In this document: one piece after another, positions 6,241 to 13,212 of the stretch
Numbering within the stretch: the stretch's first letter is position 1
Layout of the letters: each line of letters starts with the position of its first letter
NCBI GenBank assembly: GCA_029859385.1
Contig: JAOUDF010000038.1
Location: forward strand, 1 to 14,733
Direction: 5' to 3'
From: Nitrospirota bacterium
GTDB lineage: Bacteria > Nitrospirota > JAOUDF01
Length of the DNA stretch: 14,733 nt
Program-made: the position numbers and the translations under genes
The notes under the pieces: model-generated
The model's database searches: none
What the model was told of the DNA's origin: nothing
What the model saw: the letters and a program-made list of their open reading frames with translations, nothing else

Positions 6241-7425
6241 ATGACGAGCGTCAAAGGTTTCAAGGCCGCTGCAGTAGCGGCGGGAATACGGAAGGCCGGA
6301 CGACTGGACGTGGGGGTTATCTTCTCCGAGACACCGGCGGTGGCGGCGGGTGTCTTTACCACCAACGCGGTAAAGGCGGCTCCGGTACTGCTCGATATGG
6401 AGCGGATCAAGAGCGGCAACGGTCGGGCGATTGTTGTCAACAGCGGCTGTGCCAATGCCTGCACCGGCGAAGTCGGCATGCGGGATGCGGTTGCCACGGC
6501 AGCAAAGGCGGCAGAGGTGTTGGGAGTCTCCGAGACCGAGGTCTACATAGCGTCGACCGGGGTAATCGGCCAGCCCCTGCCCATGGACCGACTATCGGCG
6601 GGTATAGAAAAGGCGGCGACTGCGTTGATGGCCGACGGCCTGGACAGCGTCGCCAATGCCATTATGACAACCGACACCTTTTGCAAGACTGCCACGGCGA
6701 CCTGCATCATTGGAGGGAAAGAAGTTGCCATTTACGGCATGGCCAAAGGGGCCGGGATGATCCACCCCAATATGGCGACCATGCTCTCCTTTATCGTGAC
6801 CGACGCCGCCATTACTGCGCCCATGCTTGATAATGCCCTGAAGGAGTCGGTGAGGAAGACCTTCAACCGGGTAACGGTAGACGGCGACACGAGCACCAAT
6901 GACACGGTTTTGCTTCTGGCCAGTGGCGCGGCGGGGAATCCGCCTATTGCGGGGCCGGGAAGCGATTTTGATACATTCAGCGCTTCGCTGCACCAGATTT
7001 GCCTCGATCTGGCAAGGTTGATTGCCAAGGATGGCGAGGGTGCCACCAAGCTGGTGGAGGTGCGGGTGACGGGGGCGGTGGACGAGGCCGATGCCGAAAA
7101 GGCGGCCTTTGCCGTTGCCCACTCGCCGCTGGTAAAGACGGCCCTTTTCGCGGAAGACGCCAACTGGGGCCGGATCCTCTGCGCCGTGGGCTACTCCGGG
7201 GCGCGGGTGGAGCAGGAGAAGATGAAGCTCTTCTTCGATACCGCGCAGATGGTGGAGAAGGGGATGGGGCTTGGTCCCGAGGCGGAGGCCGCGGTTTCAA
7301 TCATCATGAAGCAGAAGGAGTTTACCATTACGGTGGAACTCGGTCTCGGTAACGCCTCGGCCAGCGTCTGGACCTGCGATTTTTCCTTCGATTATGTGAA
7401 GATCAACGCAGAATACCGGACCTGA
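6241..7425 (+). CDS. argJ: Glutamate N-acetyltransferase / amino-acid acetyltransferase
   Basis: ArgJ transfers the acetyl group from N-acetylornithine to glutamate, recycling it in the arginine pathway; some members also acetylate glutamate from acetyl-CoA. The 394-residue precursor normally cleaves itself into alpha and beta chains. The cleavage motif HPNMATMLSF is intact, with the Ala179-Thr180 junction and Thr180 (codon 6778-6780) as nucleophile. Other family motifs are VFTTNAVKAAPV, NSGCANACTG, IASTGVIGQPLP, TVDGDTSTND and ANWGRILCAVGYSG. The C-terminal NAEYRT is the usual ending. ATG at 6241 has GAGGG (6230-6234) 6 bases upstream. Whether this copy is mono- or bifunctional cannot be read from the sequence. 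It probably shares a transcript with argC across the REP-like element. Confidence 0.97.
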   Translation: MTSVKGFKAAAVAAGIRKAGRLDVGVIFSETPAVAAGVFTTNAVKAAPVLLDMERIKSGNGRAIVVNSGCANACTGEVGMRDAVATAAKAAEVLGVSETEVYIASTGVIGQPLPMDRLSAGIEKAATALMADGLDSVANAIMTTDTFCKTATATCIIGGKEVAIYGMAKGAGMIHPNMATMLSFIVTDAAITAPMLDNALKESVRKTFNRVTVDGDTSTNDTVLLLASGAAGNPPIAGPGSDFDTFSASLHQICLDLARLIAKDGEGATKLVEVRVTGAVDEADAEKAAFAVAHSPLVKTALFAEDANWGRILCAVGYSGARVEQEKMKLFFDTAQMVEKGMGLGPEAEAAVSIIMKQKEFTITVELGLGNASASVWTCDFSFDYVKINAEYRT

Positions 7426-7463
7426 GACTGGTCGCCGCCGAGGGGCCAAAGTCGTAAAATTCC

Positions 7464-7492
7464 TTGACAGAATTGTTTAAATCGTCTAGTAT
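7464..7492 (+). promoter_or_regulatory. Sigma70-type promoter of atpB-atpE
   Basis: A perfect -35 TTGACA (7464-7469) lies 17 bases before a -10-like TAGTAT (7487-7492, four of six consensus bases). Transcription would start near 7499, giving a leader of about 42 bases. The optimal spacing and the lack of any other clear promoter between argJ and atpB support it. Confidence 0.82.
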
Positions 7493-7529
7493 CCGCGCCT
7501 TGTTTGGGCAGTAATTTTTCAAGAGGTCC

Positions 7530-7543
7530 GGGAGGTCGTTTTG
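7530..7543 (+). promoter_or_regulatory. Ribosome binding site and TTG start of atpB
   Basis: GGGAGG (7530-7535) lies 5 bases before TTG at 7541-7543. There is no ATG, GTG or other TTG in frame between this point and the promoter, and the first internal Met is inside the first membrane segment. TTG is therefore the most credible start codon. Confidence 0.75.
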
Positions 7544-8293
7544 GAACACGCACCGTTGCTGTTGCACATTCAGGGAGTGCCGGATCACGTTGCCTACTCC
7601 TATGTGGTAATGCTTCTGCTCGGGGTGACTGCGTTTCTTGTCCGGCGCCGCCTGCAGATGGTCCCCACGGGCTGGCAGAACTTCCTCGAAGCGACGGTTG
7701 AGTCCCTCCAGAACATCGTCGAGGCCACCATGGGCAAGGAAGGGGAGCGGTATTTCCCCCTTATCGCCACCCTGGGGCTTTTCATCCTTGTTTCAAACCT
7801 GATGGGCCTCGTGCCCGGATTCGTTCCCCCTACCGGCAACATCAATACCACCGCGGCCTGCGCGATCATCGTCTTCTTCGTCTACAATTACGAAGGAGTC
7901 CGGGTGCACGGCCTCGGCGCCTATATCAAACATTTCATGGGCCCTATTCCATGGCTGGCGCCGCTCATGTTCCCCATAGAGATCATCTCGCACCTCGCTA
8001 GGCCCCTGTCCCTTGCCATGCGGCTTTTCGGTAATATCTTCGGCAAGGAGATGATTCTTCTTATCCTGTTTGCCTTGGTGCCTTTTCTTGTGCCGCTGCC
8101 CATGATGGCCTTCGGCATATTCATCGGTTTCCTGCAGGCATTTGTCTTTATGCTGCTTTCCATGATTTACATCGGCGGCGCCATCGAGCATGCCCATGAT
8201 CACACCGAGCATGTGGCCGAAGGGAGCTATGTCGACGCCATGAGCCATATTGAAGAAACCTCTGAAGAGGCGATGAAGTCTACCCGTTTTTAA
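7541..8293 (+). CDS. atpB: F-type ATP synthase subunit a
   Basis: Subunit a forms the proton half-channels of the membrane F0 motor. The 250-residue product shows multiple hydrophobic segments (about residues 20-34, 72-92, 103-116, 138-155, 168-190 and 191-213). The signature ARPLSLAMRLFGN contains the essential Arg161 (codon 8021-8023, equivalent to E. coli Arg210). Glu170 corresponds to E. coli Glu219, and GFLQAFVFMLLSMIYI contains the helix-5 glutamine. The C-terminal tail is rich in His and Glu (HAHDHTEH). The start is a TTG with GGGAGG. atpE follows after 30 bases. No atpI, atpF, H, A, G, D or C gene is present, so this is a split atp arrangement. Confidence 0.95.
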   Translation: MEHAPLLLHIQGVPDHVAYSYVVMLLLGVTAFLVRRRLQMVPTGWQNFLEATVESLQNIVEATMGKEGERYFPLIATLGLFILVSNLMGLVPGFVPPTGNINTTAACAIIVFFVYNYEGVRVHGLGAYIKHFMGPIPWLAPLMFPIEIISHLARPLSLAMRLFGNIFGKEMILLILFALVPFLVPLPMMAFGIFIGFLQAFVFMLLSMIYIGGAIEHAHDHTEHVAEGSYVDAMSHIEETSEEAMKSTRF

Positions 8294-8323
8294 AAAAAGA
8301 AACTGACGAAAGGAGGGAAAGAA

Positions 8324-8665
8324 ATGAAAAAGACTGCAATTCTGACCATCGTACTGGCACTGGTAGCCCTTATGGCGCCTATGGCATTCGCTGAGGAGAT
8401 GGCTGCTGCCGGTGGCGACAAGCTGGGCTACTATGGCATGGTGGCTGTTGCCTGCGTCATCGGACTGGGCCTCGCTGCCCTTGGGGGCGGCATCGGCATG
8501 GGTATTGCCGCTGGCAAGACCGTCGAAGGCATGGCAAGGAACCCCGGAATCTCCGGCAAGCTGACCACGACCATGTTCCTTGGCATCGCCATGATCGAGT
8601 CCGTTGTTATCTACACCCTGGTATTCGTTATCATCTTCGTGTACACCAACCCGTTCAAGGTTTAA
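8324..8665 (+). CDS. atpE: F-type ATP synthase subunit c with N-terminal signal-like extension
   Basis: Subunit c builds the rotating membrane ring of F0. The product is 113 residues, longer than the usual 75-90. Residues 1-23 (MKKTAILT..., ending MAFA before EE) look like a cleavable signal peptide with an AxA site. The remainder is a normal hairpin: helix 1 with the glycine motif GGGIGMGIAAGK, polar loop ARNPG (71-75), and helix 2 FLGIAMIESVVIYTL with the ion-carrying Glu92 (codon 8597-8599). The residue matching the Na+-binding Gln32 of Ilyobacter/Propionigenium c subunits is Met59, so proton use is more likely. AGGAGG (8311-8316) 7 bases before ATG is much stronger initiation than the TTG of atpB, in line with many c copies per complex. 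A terminator follows. Confidence 0.95.
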   Translation: MKKTAILTIVLALVALMAPMAFAEEMAAAGGDKLGYYGMVAVACVIGLGLAALGGGIGMGIAAGKTVEGMARNPGISGKLTTTMFLGIAMIESVVIYTLVFVIIFVYTNPFKV

Positions 8666-8686
8666 CTGAACGGAAACGTTTCAGAG

Positions 8687-8723
8687 GGCAGGTTGACTAC
8701 CGTCAGCCTGCCTTTGTTTTTTT
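8687..8723 (+). terminator. Rho-independent terminator of atpB-atpE
   Basis: GGCAGGTTGAC (8687-8697) pairs with GTCAGCCTGCC (8702-8712) over 11 bp with one G-T wobble and a TACC loop. TTTGTTTTTTT (8713-8723) follows. A smaller stem just upstream, CTGAACG-GAAA-CGTTTCAG (8666-8684, one bulged T), may stack on it. Together they end the two-gene atp unit before gltX. Confidence 0.93.
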
Positions 8724-8743
8724 GAGGTGAGAGGTCCATAGCA

Positions 8744-10147
8744 ATGTCTGATATCCGCGTCCGTTTCGCTCCCAGTCCTACCGGTTACCTCCACATAGGC
8801 GGCGCCCGTACTGCGCTCTTCAACTGGCTTTTTGCCAGAAAGACCGGCGGCACCTTTATCCTTCGCATCGAAGACACCGACCGCGAGAGATCGACGGAGG
8901 AGTCGATCCAGGCCATCCTGCAGAGCATGGACTGGCTGGGGCTGGACTACAACGAGGGGCCGTTCCGCCAGACGGAGCGGATGGATATCTACAAGGGATA
9001 CGCGGACAAGCTCATGGCCGAGGGGAAGGCGTATCGCTGCTACTGCACGGCTGAAGATCTGGACGAGCGGCGCAAACAGGCTTTGGCCGAAGGGCGCGTG
9101 CCCAAGTACGACGGTCGTTGCCGCGACCTGAAGGAGGCGATTCCTGACAAGTCTTTTGCCGTCCGTTTCAAGGCACCTCAGGACGGGCAGACAATCGTCA
9201 ACGACATGATCAAGGGGGCCGTCACCTTCGAGAACAGCCAGCTCGACGACCTTATCATCCTGCGCTCCGACGGCAACCCGACCTACAACTTCTGCGTGGT
9301 AGTGGACGACGCCGACATGCGGGTGACTCACGTTGTCCGCGGCGACGACCATCTCAACAACACCCCACGGCAGGTGCTCATGTATCGTGCCATGGAGTTG
9401 CCCGAGCCGATCTTTGCCCATGTGCCGATGATCCTCGGCTCCGACAAGACCCGCCTCTCCAAGCGCCACGGCGCCACGTCGGTGATGGTCTACAAGGAGA
9501 TGGGCTACCTGCCCGACGCCCTGGTGAACTACCTGGTGCGCCTCGGATGGTCGCACGGAGACCAGGAGATATTCACGCGGGAGGAACTGGTGGAGAAGTT
9601 CTCCGTGGAGGCGGTCGGCAAGTCCGCGGCGGTCTTCAACCCCGACAAGCTGCTTTGGCTCAACAGCCACTACATCAACCACGCAGACATCGAGCACCTG
9701 CTCGACCTCACGCTGCCGTTCCTGAAGGAGCGCGGGCTCATCACCGACGAGTCTACCGTAGACCGGAAACTGCTTGGTCGTATCATTCAGTCGCTGAGGG
9801 AGCGGAGCCGTACCCTTATCGAACTGGCCGATTCCTGCCGCTATTTCCTCGCAGAGGATATCGAGATCGACCCGACCGCCCGGGAGAAACACCTCAAGCC
9901 CGAGAGGCTGTCGCTTCTCGATGAGATTGCGGAAAAGCTCGATGCGCTGGACGAGTTCAGCCACGACGCCATCGAGAAGATATTCCACGAGGTGAAGGAT
10001 GCCCACGGCGTAAAGCTTGGCGACCTTGCCCAGCCGGTGCGGGTTGCCCTGACCGGCAACACCGTAAGCCCGGGTATCTTTGAGGTCATCGAGATCATGG
10101 GACGCGAGAAGGTCCTGCGCCGCCTGCGCCAGGCAGTGGCTGTTTAG
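8744..10147 (+). CDS. gltX: Glutamyl-tRNA synthetase
   Basis: GltX charges tRNA-Glu with glutamate, using ATP, in the cytoplasm. The 467-residue product is a class I synthetase. Near the N-terminus is FAPSPTGYLHIGGARTALFN, with the HIGH-type motif HIGG at residues 17-20. RIEDTDRERS follows at 41-50, YNFCVVVDDADMRVTHVVRG at 181-200, and the KMSKS-type loop RLSKR at 237-241 with Lys240. The C-terminal half is the helical anticodon-binding domain, ending in PVRVALTGNTVSPGIFEVIEIMG. The zinc-site positions have Cys99, Cys101 and Cys126, but the usual fourth ligand, His in GRCRHL, is Asp128. ATG at 8744 has GAGG at 8731-8734. It follows the atpE terminator directly, so its promoter must lie within or upstream of that region; none is obvious. 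Confidence 0.97.
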   Translation: MSDIRVRFAPSPTGYLHIGGARTALFNWLFARKTGGTFILRIEDTDRERSTEESIQAILQSMDWLGLDYNEGPFRQTERMDIYKGYADKLMAEGKAYRCYCTAEDLDERRKQALAEGRVPKYDGRCRDLKEAIPDKSFAVRFKAPQDGQTIVNDMIKGAVTFENSQLDDLIILRSDGNPTYNFCVVVDDADMRVTHVVRGDDHLNNTPRQVLMYRAMELPEPIFAHVPMILGSDKTRLSKRHGATSVMVYKEMGYLPDALVNYLVRLGWSHGDQEIFTREELVEKFSVEAVGKSAAVFNPDKLLWLNSHYINHADIEHLLDLTLPFLKERGLITDESTVDRKLLGRIIQSLRERSRTLIELADSCRYFLAEDIEIDPTAREKHLKPERLSLLDEIAEKLDALDEFSHDAIEKIFHEVKDAHGVKLGDLAQPVRVALTGNTVSPGIFEVIEIMGREKVLRRLRQAVAV

Positions 10148-10191
10148 CGCGAATTTGTCGTATAAGAATTCTGCGACGAAAAACAGCCACT
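10135..10191. repeat. Long inverted repeat over the gltX stop codon
   Basis: AGTGGCTGTTT (10135-10145) inside the last codons of gltX is perfectly complementary to AAACAGCCACT (10181-10191). Inside it, TTTGTCG (10154-10160) pairs with CGACGAA (10174-10180) with one G-T wobble. The result is a two-part stem with an 8-base one-sided bulge and a 13-base loop. No T-run follows on either strand. It may act as a transcript-end stabiliser or a Rho-dependent or atypical terminator. Confidence 0.65.
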
Positions 10192-10208
10192 CCATCCGTA
10201 TTTCTTAT

Positions 10209-10237
10209 TTGACCTCACATCCTTGATTTCCTATCAT
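10209..10237 (+). promoter_or_regulatory. Sigma70-type promoter of the porin gene
   Basis: TTGACC (10209-10214) and TATCAT (10232-10237) each match five of six consensus bases and are 17 bases apart. Transcription would begin near 10244, leaving a leader of about 75 bases. A weaker overlapping pair, TTGATT (10223-10228) and CATTAT (10245-10250), is 16 bases apart. The promoter makes the porin a single-gene unit separate from gltX. Confidence 0.72.
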
Positions 10238-10319
10238 TCCTGAGCATTATCGAACGGCCCTGGCGCTGTTTCTCTATTCAACAACATTTCATCAATAGCG
10301 GGATAAAGGAGAAGGGTGG

Positions 10320-11666
10320 ATGAAAAAGATCGCGGTACTGTTATCCTTTGCGCTCCTGCTCAGTGCGGCAGGTACATCGTATGCTTCCGACAAGCTTCTT
10401 GAGATACTGAAAAGCAAGGGTATCCTTACCGACGAGCAGTTTGATGAGTTACAGAAGGAGAGCAAGAAAGAGATAAAGACCTCCTTCAAGGACGGCTTCA
10501 GGATGGAAAGTCCGGACAAGGAGTTCCTGCTTCAGCTGGGTGGACGGATACAGGCCGATTTCCGTTATTATAATGACGGTAACAAGAACGACACCTTCGA
10601 CATCCGCCGGGTCCGTCTCGAGGCCGGGGGTACCCTTTACAAGTACTTCGACTACAAGATTTCCGTAGACTTCGCCGACGGACAGGCCAAGCTCAAGGAC
10701 GGCTACATCAACTTCAAGTATTTCCCCAATGCCCAGATTGCCATAGGCCAGATCTACTACCCCTTCGGCAACGACATCCTCTGCTCCTCCAAGTACTACG
10801 AGTTTCTGGAGATCGCCACCATCAGTTCGGCCCTCACCCCCGAATATGACCGCGGCATCGCCGTGCACGGTAGCCCCCTCGGCGGTCTCATCTACTATTA
10901 TGCCGGGTTATTCAACGGGTCGGGTGAGAACGGGACGCAGAACAGCGACGACTTCGACTACGCCGCCAGGGTTGTCCTGAATCCGACAGTGGGCAGGGAG
11001 GGGCCATTCCAGGCATGGATTGGCGCCTCGTACGGCTACGGTCAGCAGAATGGCGTCAACAGCAACGATATCCGCCTGCAGACCGAGAGCAGGAGCGGCA
11101 ACAACTACTTTGTTGCCGCCATCCCCACCAGTAGAGGTTTCGAGCGGGAGCGCATGGGGGTTGAGGCCACGCTGCTCTATGGCCCGGCCATGCTCAAGGG
11201 AGAACTCCTGAAGACAAACTATGATTTCGAAAAGAAGGCCGATGTGGAAGGCGGCTATGTCGCCACCAGCTGGTTCCTCACCGGCGAGCAGCGGTCGGTC
11301 AAGAACGGCAACACCATCAGGCAGAAGGTGAAGAAACCGTTCGATATCGACAAGGGACACTGGGGCGCGTGGGAGCTGGCGGCCCGCTACTCATGGTTTG
11401 AGGTTGACGACAAGTTCTTCCAGACCAATGGTCTCTACTCCGGCTGGACTGCCGTATCGAGCACCAGCTACGCCAACGAGGGTGATGCCTGGACCGCGGG
11501 TATCAACTGGTACCCCAACAGCATGACCCGCCTCATGATCGACTGGGTGCATTCCGAGGCCAGCAACGACCTGCCCGGCGGTACATCGAACATCTTTACT
11601 CACGACGGCGGCAACGTCACCGATGTGGAAGATGCCTTGCTGGTAAGGGCGCAGATAGAGTTTTAG
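10320..11666 (+). CDS. OprO/OprP-family outer-membrane porin
   Basis: The 448-residue product is an outer-membrane beta-barrel of the phosphate-selective porin O/P type. A signal peptide (MKKIAVLLSFALLLSAAG) is followed by a likely cleavage site after SYA at residue 22. Residues 24-50 form a short charged helical segment with the pattern LLEILKSKGILTDEQFDEL. The barrel begins near residue 68 with FLLQLGGRIQADFRYY and continues as alternating polar and aromatic strands, for example FDIRRVRLEAGG and YYAGLFNGSG, ending in ALLVRAQIEF with the terminal Phe used by the BAM assembly machinery. ATG at 10320 has AAGGAG (10306-10311) 8 bases upstream. Family membership is fairly sure. Phosphate, polyphosphate or another anion as substrate is not established, and no clear Pho box is seen. 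Confidence 0.85.
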   Translation: MKKIAVLLSFALLLSAAGTSYASDKLLEILKSKGILTDEQFDELQKESKKEIKTSFKDGFRMESPDKEFLLQLGGRIQADFRYYNDGNKNDTFDIRRVRLEAGGTLYKYFDYKISVDFADGQAKLKDGYINFKYFPNAQIAIGQIYYPFGNDILCSSKYYEFLEIATISSALTPEYDRGIAVHGSPLGGLIYYYAGLFNGSGENGTQNSDDFDYAARVVLNPTVGREGPFQAWIGASYGYGQQNGVNSNDIRLQTESRSGNNYFVAAIPTSRGFERERMGVEATLLYGPAMLKGELLKTNYDFEKKADVEGGYVATSWFLTGEQRSVKNGNTIRQKVKKPFDIDKGHWGAWELAARYSWFEVDDKFFQTNGLYSGWTAVSSTSYANEGDAWTAGINWYPNSMTRLMIDWVHSEASNDLPGGTSNIFTHDGGNVTDVEDALLVRAQIEF

Positions 11667-11769
11667 GGACTGCGTGGGCTGGCTTGTCGGGCGTCTTGCG
11701 ATGCGCAATGGGCTGAGTACTGGGCGTCAGGTCTGCGTCAGTATTTGTTGAGAAGGACAGGCAGAGCGG

Positions 11770-13212
11770 TCATGGTTTCCCTTTTGCACGGCTCTTCGGG
11801 GCAGAGGGGAAGCTTTCCGGTTTACGAGCAGTTCTGGCTTCTGCAACCTTGTCAGAGATATCTTTCAGGTCCAGTCTGTACAGCTCTTTTGGCGTAATCC
11901 AGTCGGGTGATACGATACTTGTCGTTGCCTCGAGATAGGCATGGGCAATGTCCAGGTCGTTGATGGCCGCCAGATAGTCCTTGTATGCCTTCACAAGTTG
12001 CGCTTCCTGTTCCAGCAGGTCGGCAAGGAGAACGGTACCTTCCGCGTACTTGTTCATGGTTTGCGCGACGTAATATTCCGAAGATCGGCAGAGTTCCTCC
12101 CGGAAGGCGACAACCCTTTCCAGTTCCATAATGCTTGTCCACGCTTCTTCGACCTCAAGGATGACTTCTTTCTGCAGTTCCTCATGGGCATAGCGCAGCC
12201 TGTCCCGGGCAGCCTTCGCCTTGTTGACCTCAGAACGGGTCCTGTTCCAGTCAAAGATGGTCCAGTCGAGTCTGGCGCCAAACATCCAGAGTTCGGGTTT
12301 TGCCAGTTCGGTTTCTTCCTGCCTGAAGTAGCTGCCCCTGAGTGATATCTCAGGATAGTAGTCGCTTTTCGCGATCTCTATATCCTCTCCCGCGGCCTTT
12401 ACTCGTGCCTGGGATTCCTTAAGATCTTCCCGATTGTTCAGGGCCGATGTGGTAAGGTCCTGCAGCGGAGAGGATAAGAGAAGGTTGGTGGGCGCTCCCT
12501 TCAGAACCAGTTCCGACGGGTCTTCATAATAGATGAGTCTCTTGACCCGGCGCATTGCCAGTTCAGACCGCTGCCGTGCCCGGAAAAGATCGAGCTCCAC
12601 TGCTGAAAGGTCGGTTTCCAGGCGAAGGATATCCTCTATTTTTGCAAATCCTTCCTTGAGTTTTTCCTTTGCTGCCCGAAGTCGTTCGGATCTGGCTGCC
12701 ACTACCTTCTCGATCGTATCAACGGTGAGTTCATCCCGGAGGGCTTCGAAAAAAGCGCGTTTTACCTCAAAGACAAGCAGCCGTTCCTGCCGGGCTTCCG
12801 CGTAGAAGCTTCCTTCTCGCCGGATCTTGGCTTTTTCCCATGCGTGGGTCAGGTTGCCGCCGGTATAGAGAGGGTGGTCGACATGCACCCCCAGTGAGTA
12901 GAAATCCCGGTCTCCGGCCGAGATATCGACTTCAGTCGCGGGAACGCCCGGACCAAACGCATTTCTTTTTATGGCAAAGGTGTATTCTCTGTCGATGGCG
13001 GTGTACTGGCCATCAACCTTGATGGACGGAAGACGCCTGGTGAAGGCGATTTCTTCTTCATGCCCGGTTACGGCAGTATCCATGGCCGCTGCCTTCAACC
13101 GACCATTCCGCTCCTTTGCCATCGTGACGCAGTCGTCCAGTGTAAGCTCTGTTGCCGAAGCTTCGATGGAGAAGGCAAGAAAGATAAGGAGCAGAACCGG
13201 GCTTTTTTTCAT
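11770..13212 (-). CDS. TolC-family outer-membrane efflux protein
   Basis: The product is a 480-residue outer-membrane factor that would form the exit duct of a tripartite exporter. The signal peptide is MKKSPVLLLIFLAF..., with a cleavage site ASA before TEL after residue 20. The two tandem OEP halves are visible as an internal repeat: LPSIKVDGQY (61-70) matches YPEISLRGSY (286-295), and DHPLYTGG (112-119) matches DWTIFDWN (316-323). Each is followed by long charged alpha-helical coiled-coil segments (about 121-225 and 328-430). The C-terminus has an extra Lys/Arg/Pro-rich tail (about 456-480). The start overlaps the adaptor's stop by 4 bases (ATGA) with only a poor SD sequence, so translation is likely coupled. 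It is the last gene of the minus-strand operon. The exported substrate is unknown. Confidence 0.92.
   Translation of the reverse strand: MKKSPVLLLIFLAFSIEASATELTLDDCVTMAKERNGRLKAAAMDTAVTGHEEEIAFTRRLPSIKVDGQYTAIDREYTFAIKRNAFGPGVPATEVDISAGDRDFYSLGVHVDHPLYTGGNLTHAWEKAKIRREGSFYAEARQERLLVFEVKRAFFEALRDELTVDTIEKVVAARSERLRAAKEKLKEGFAKIEDILRLETDLSAVELDLFRARQRSELAMRRVKRLIYYEDPSELVLKGAPTNLLLSSPLQDLTTSALNNREDLKESQARVKAAGEDIEIAKSDYYPEISLRGSYFRQEETELAKPELWMFGARLDWTIFDWNRTRSEVNKAKAARDRLRYAHEELQKEVILEVEEAWTSIMELERVVAFREELCRSSEYYVAQTMNKYAEGTVLLADLLEQEAQLVKAYKDYLAAINDLDIAHAYLEATTSIVSPDWITPKELYRLDLKDISDKVAEARTARKPESFPSAPKSRAKGKP

Noticed and set aside
8681..10195. A 504-codon open frame on the minus strand across gltX
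   Set aside because: It lies wholly over a clear synthetase gene and its translation shows no family motif. Long antisense frames are common in GC-rich genes with strong third-position bias.
10232..10249. Pho box before the OprO/OprP-like porin
   Set aside because: CTATCAT resembles one half-site, but the second half at the correct 11-base spacing (GAGCATT) does not match. The stretch is better explained as the -10 region.
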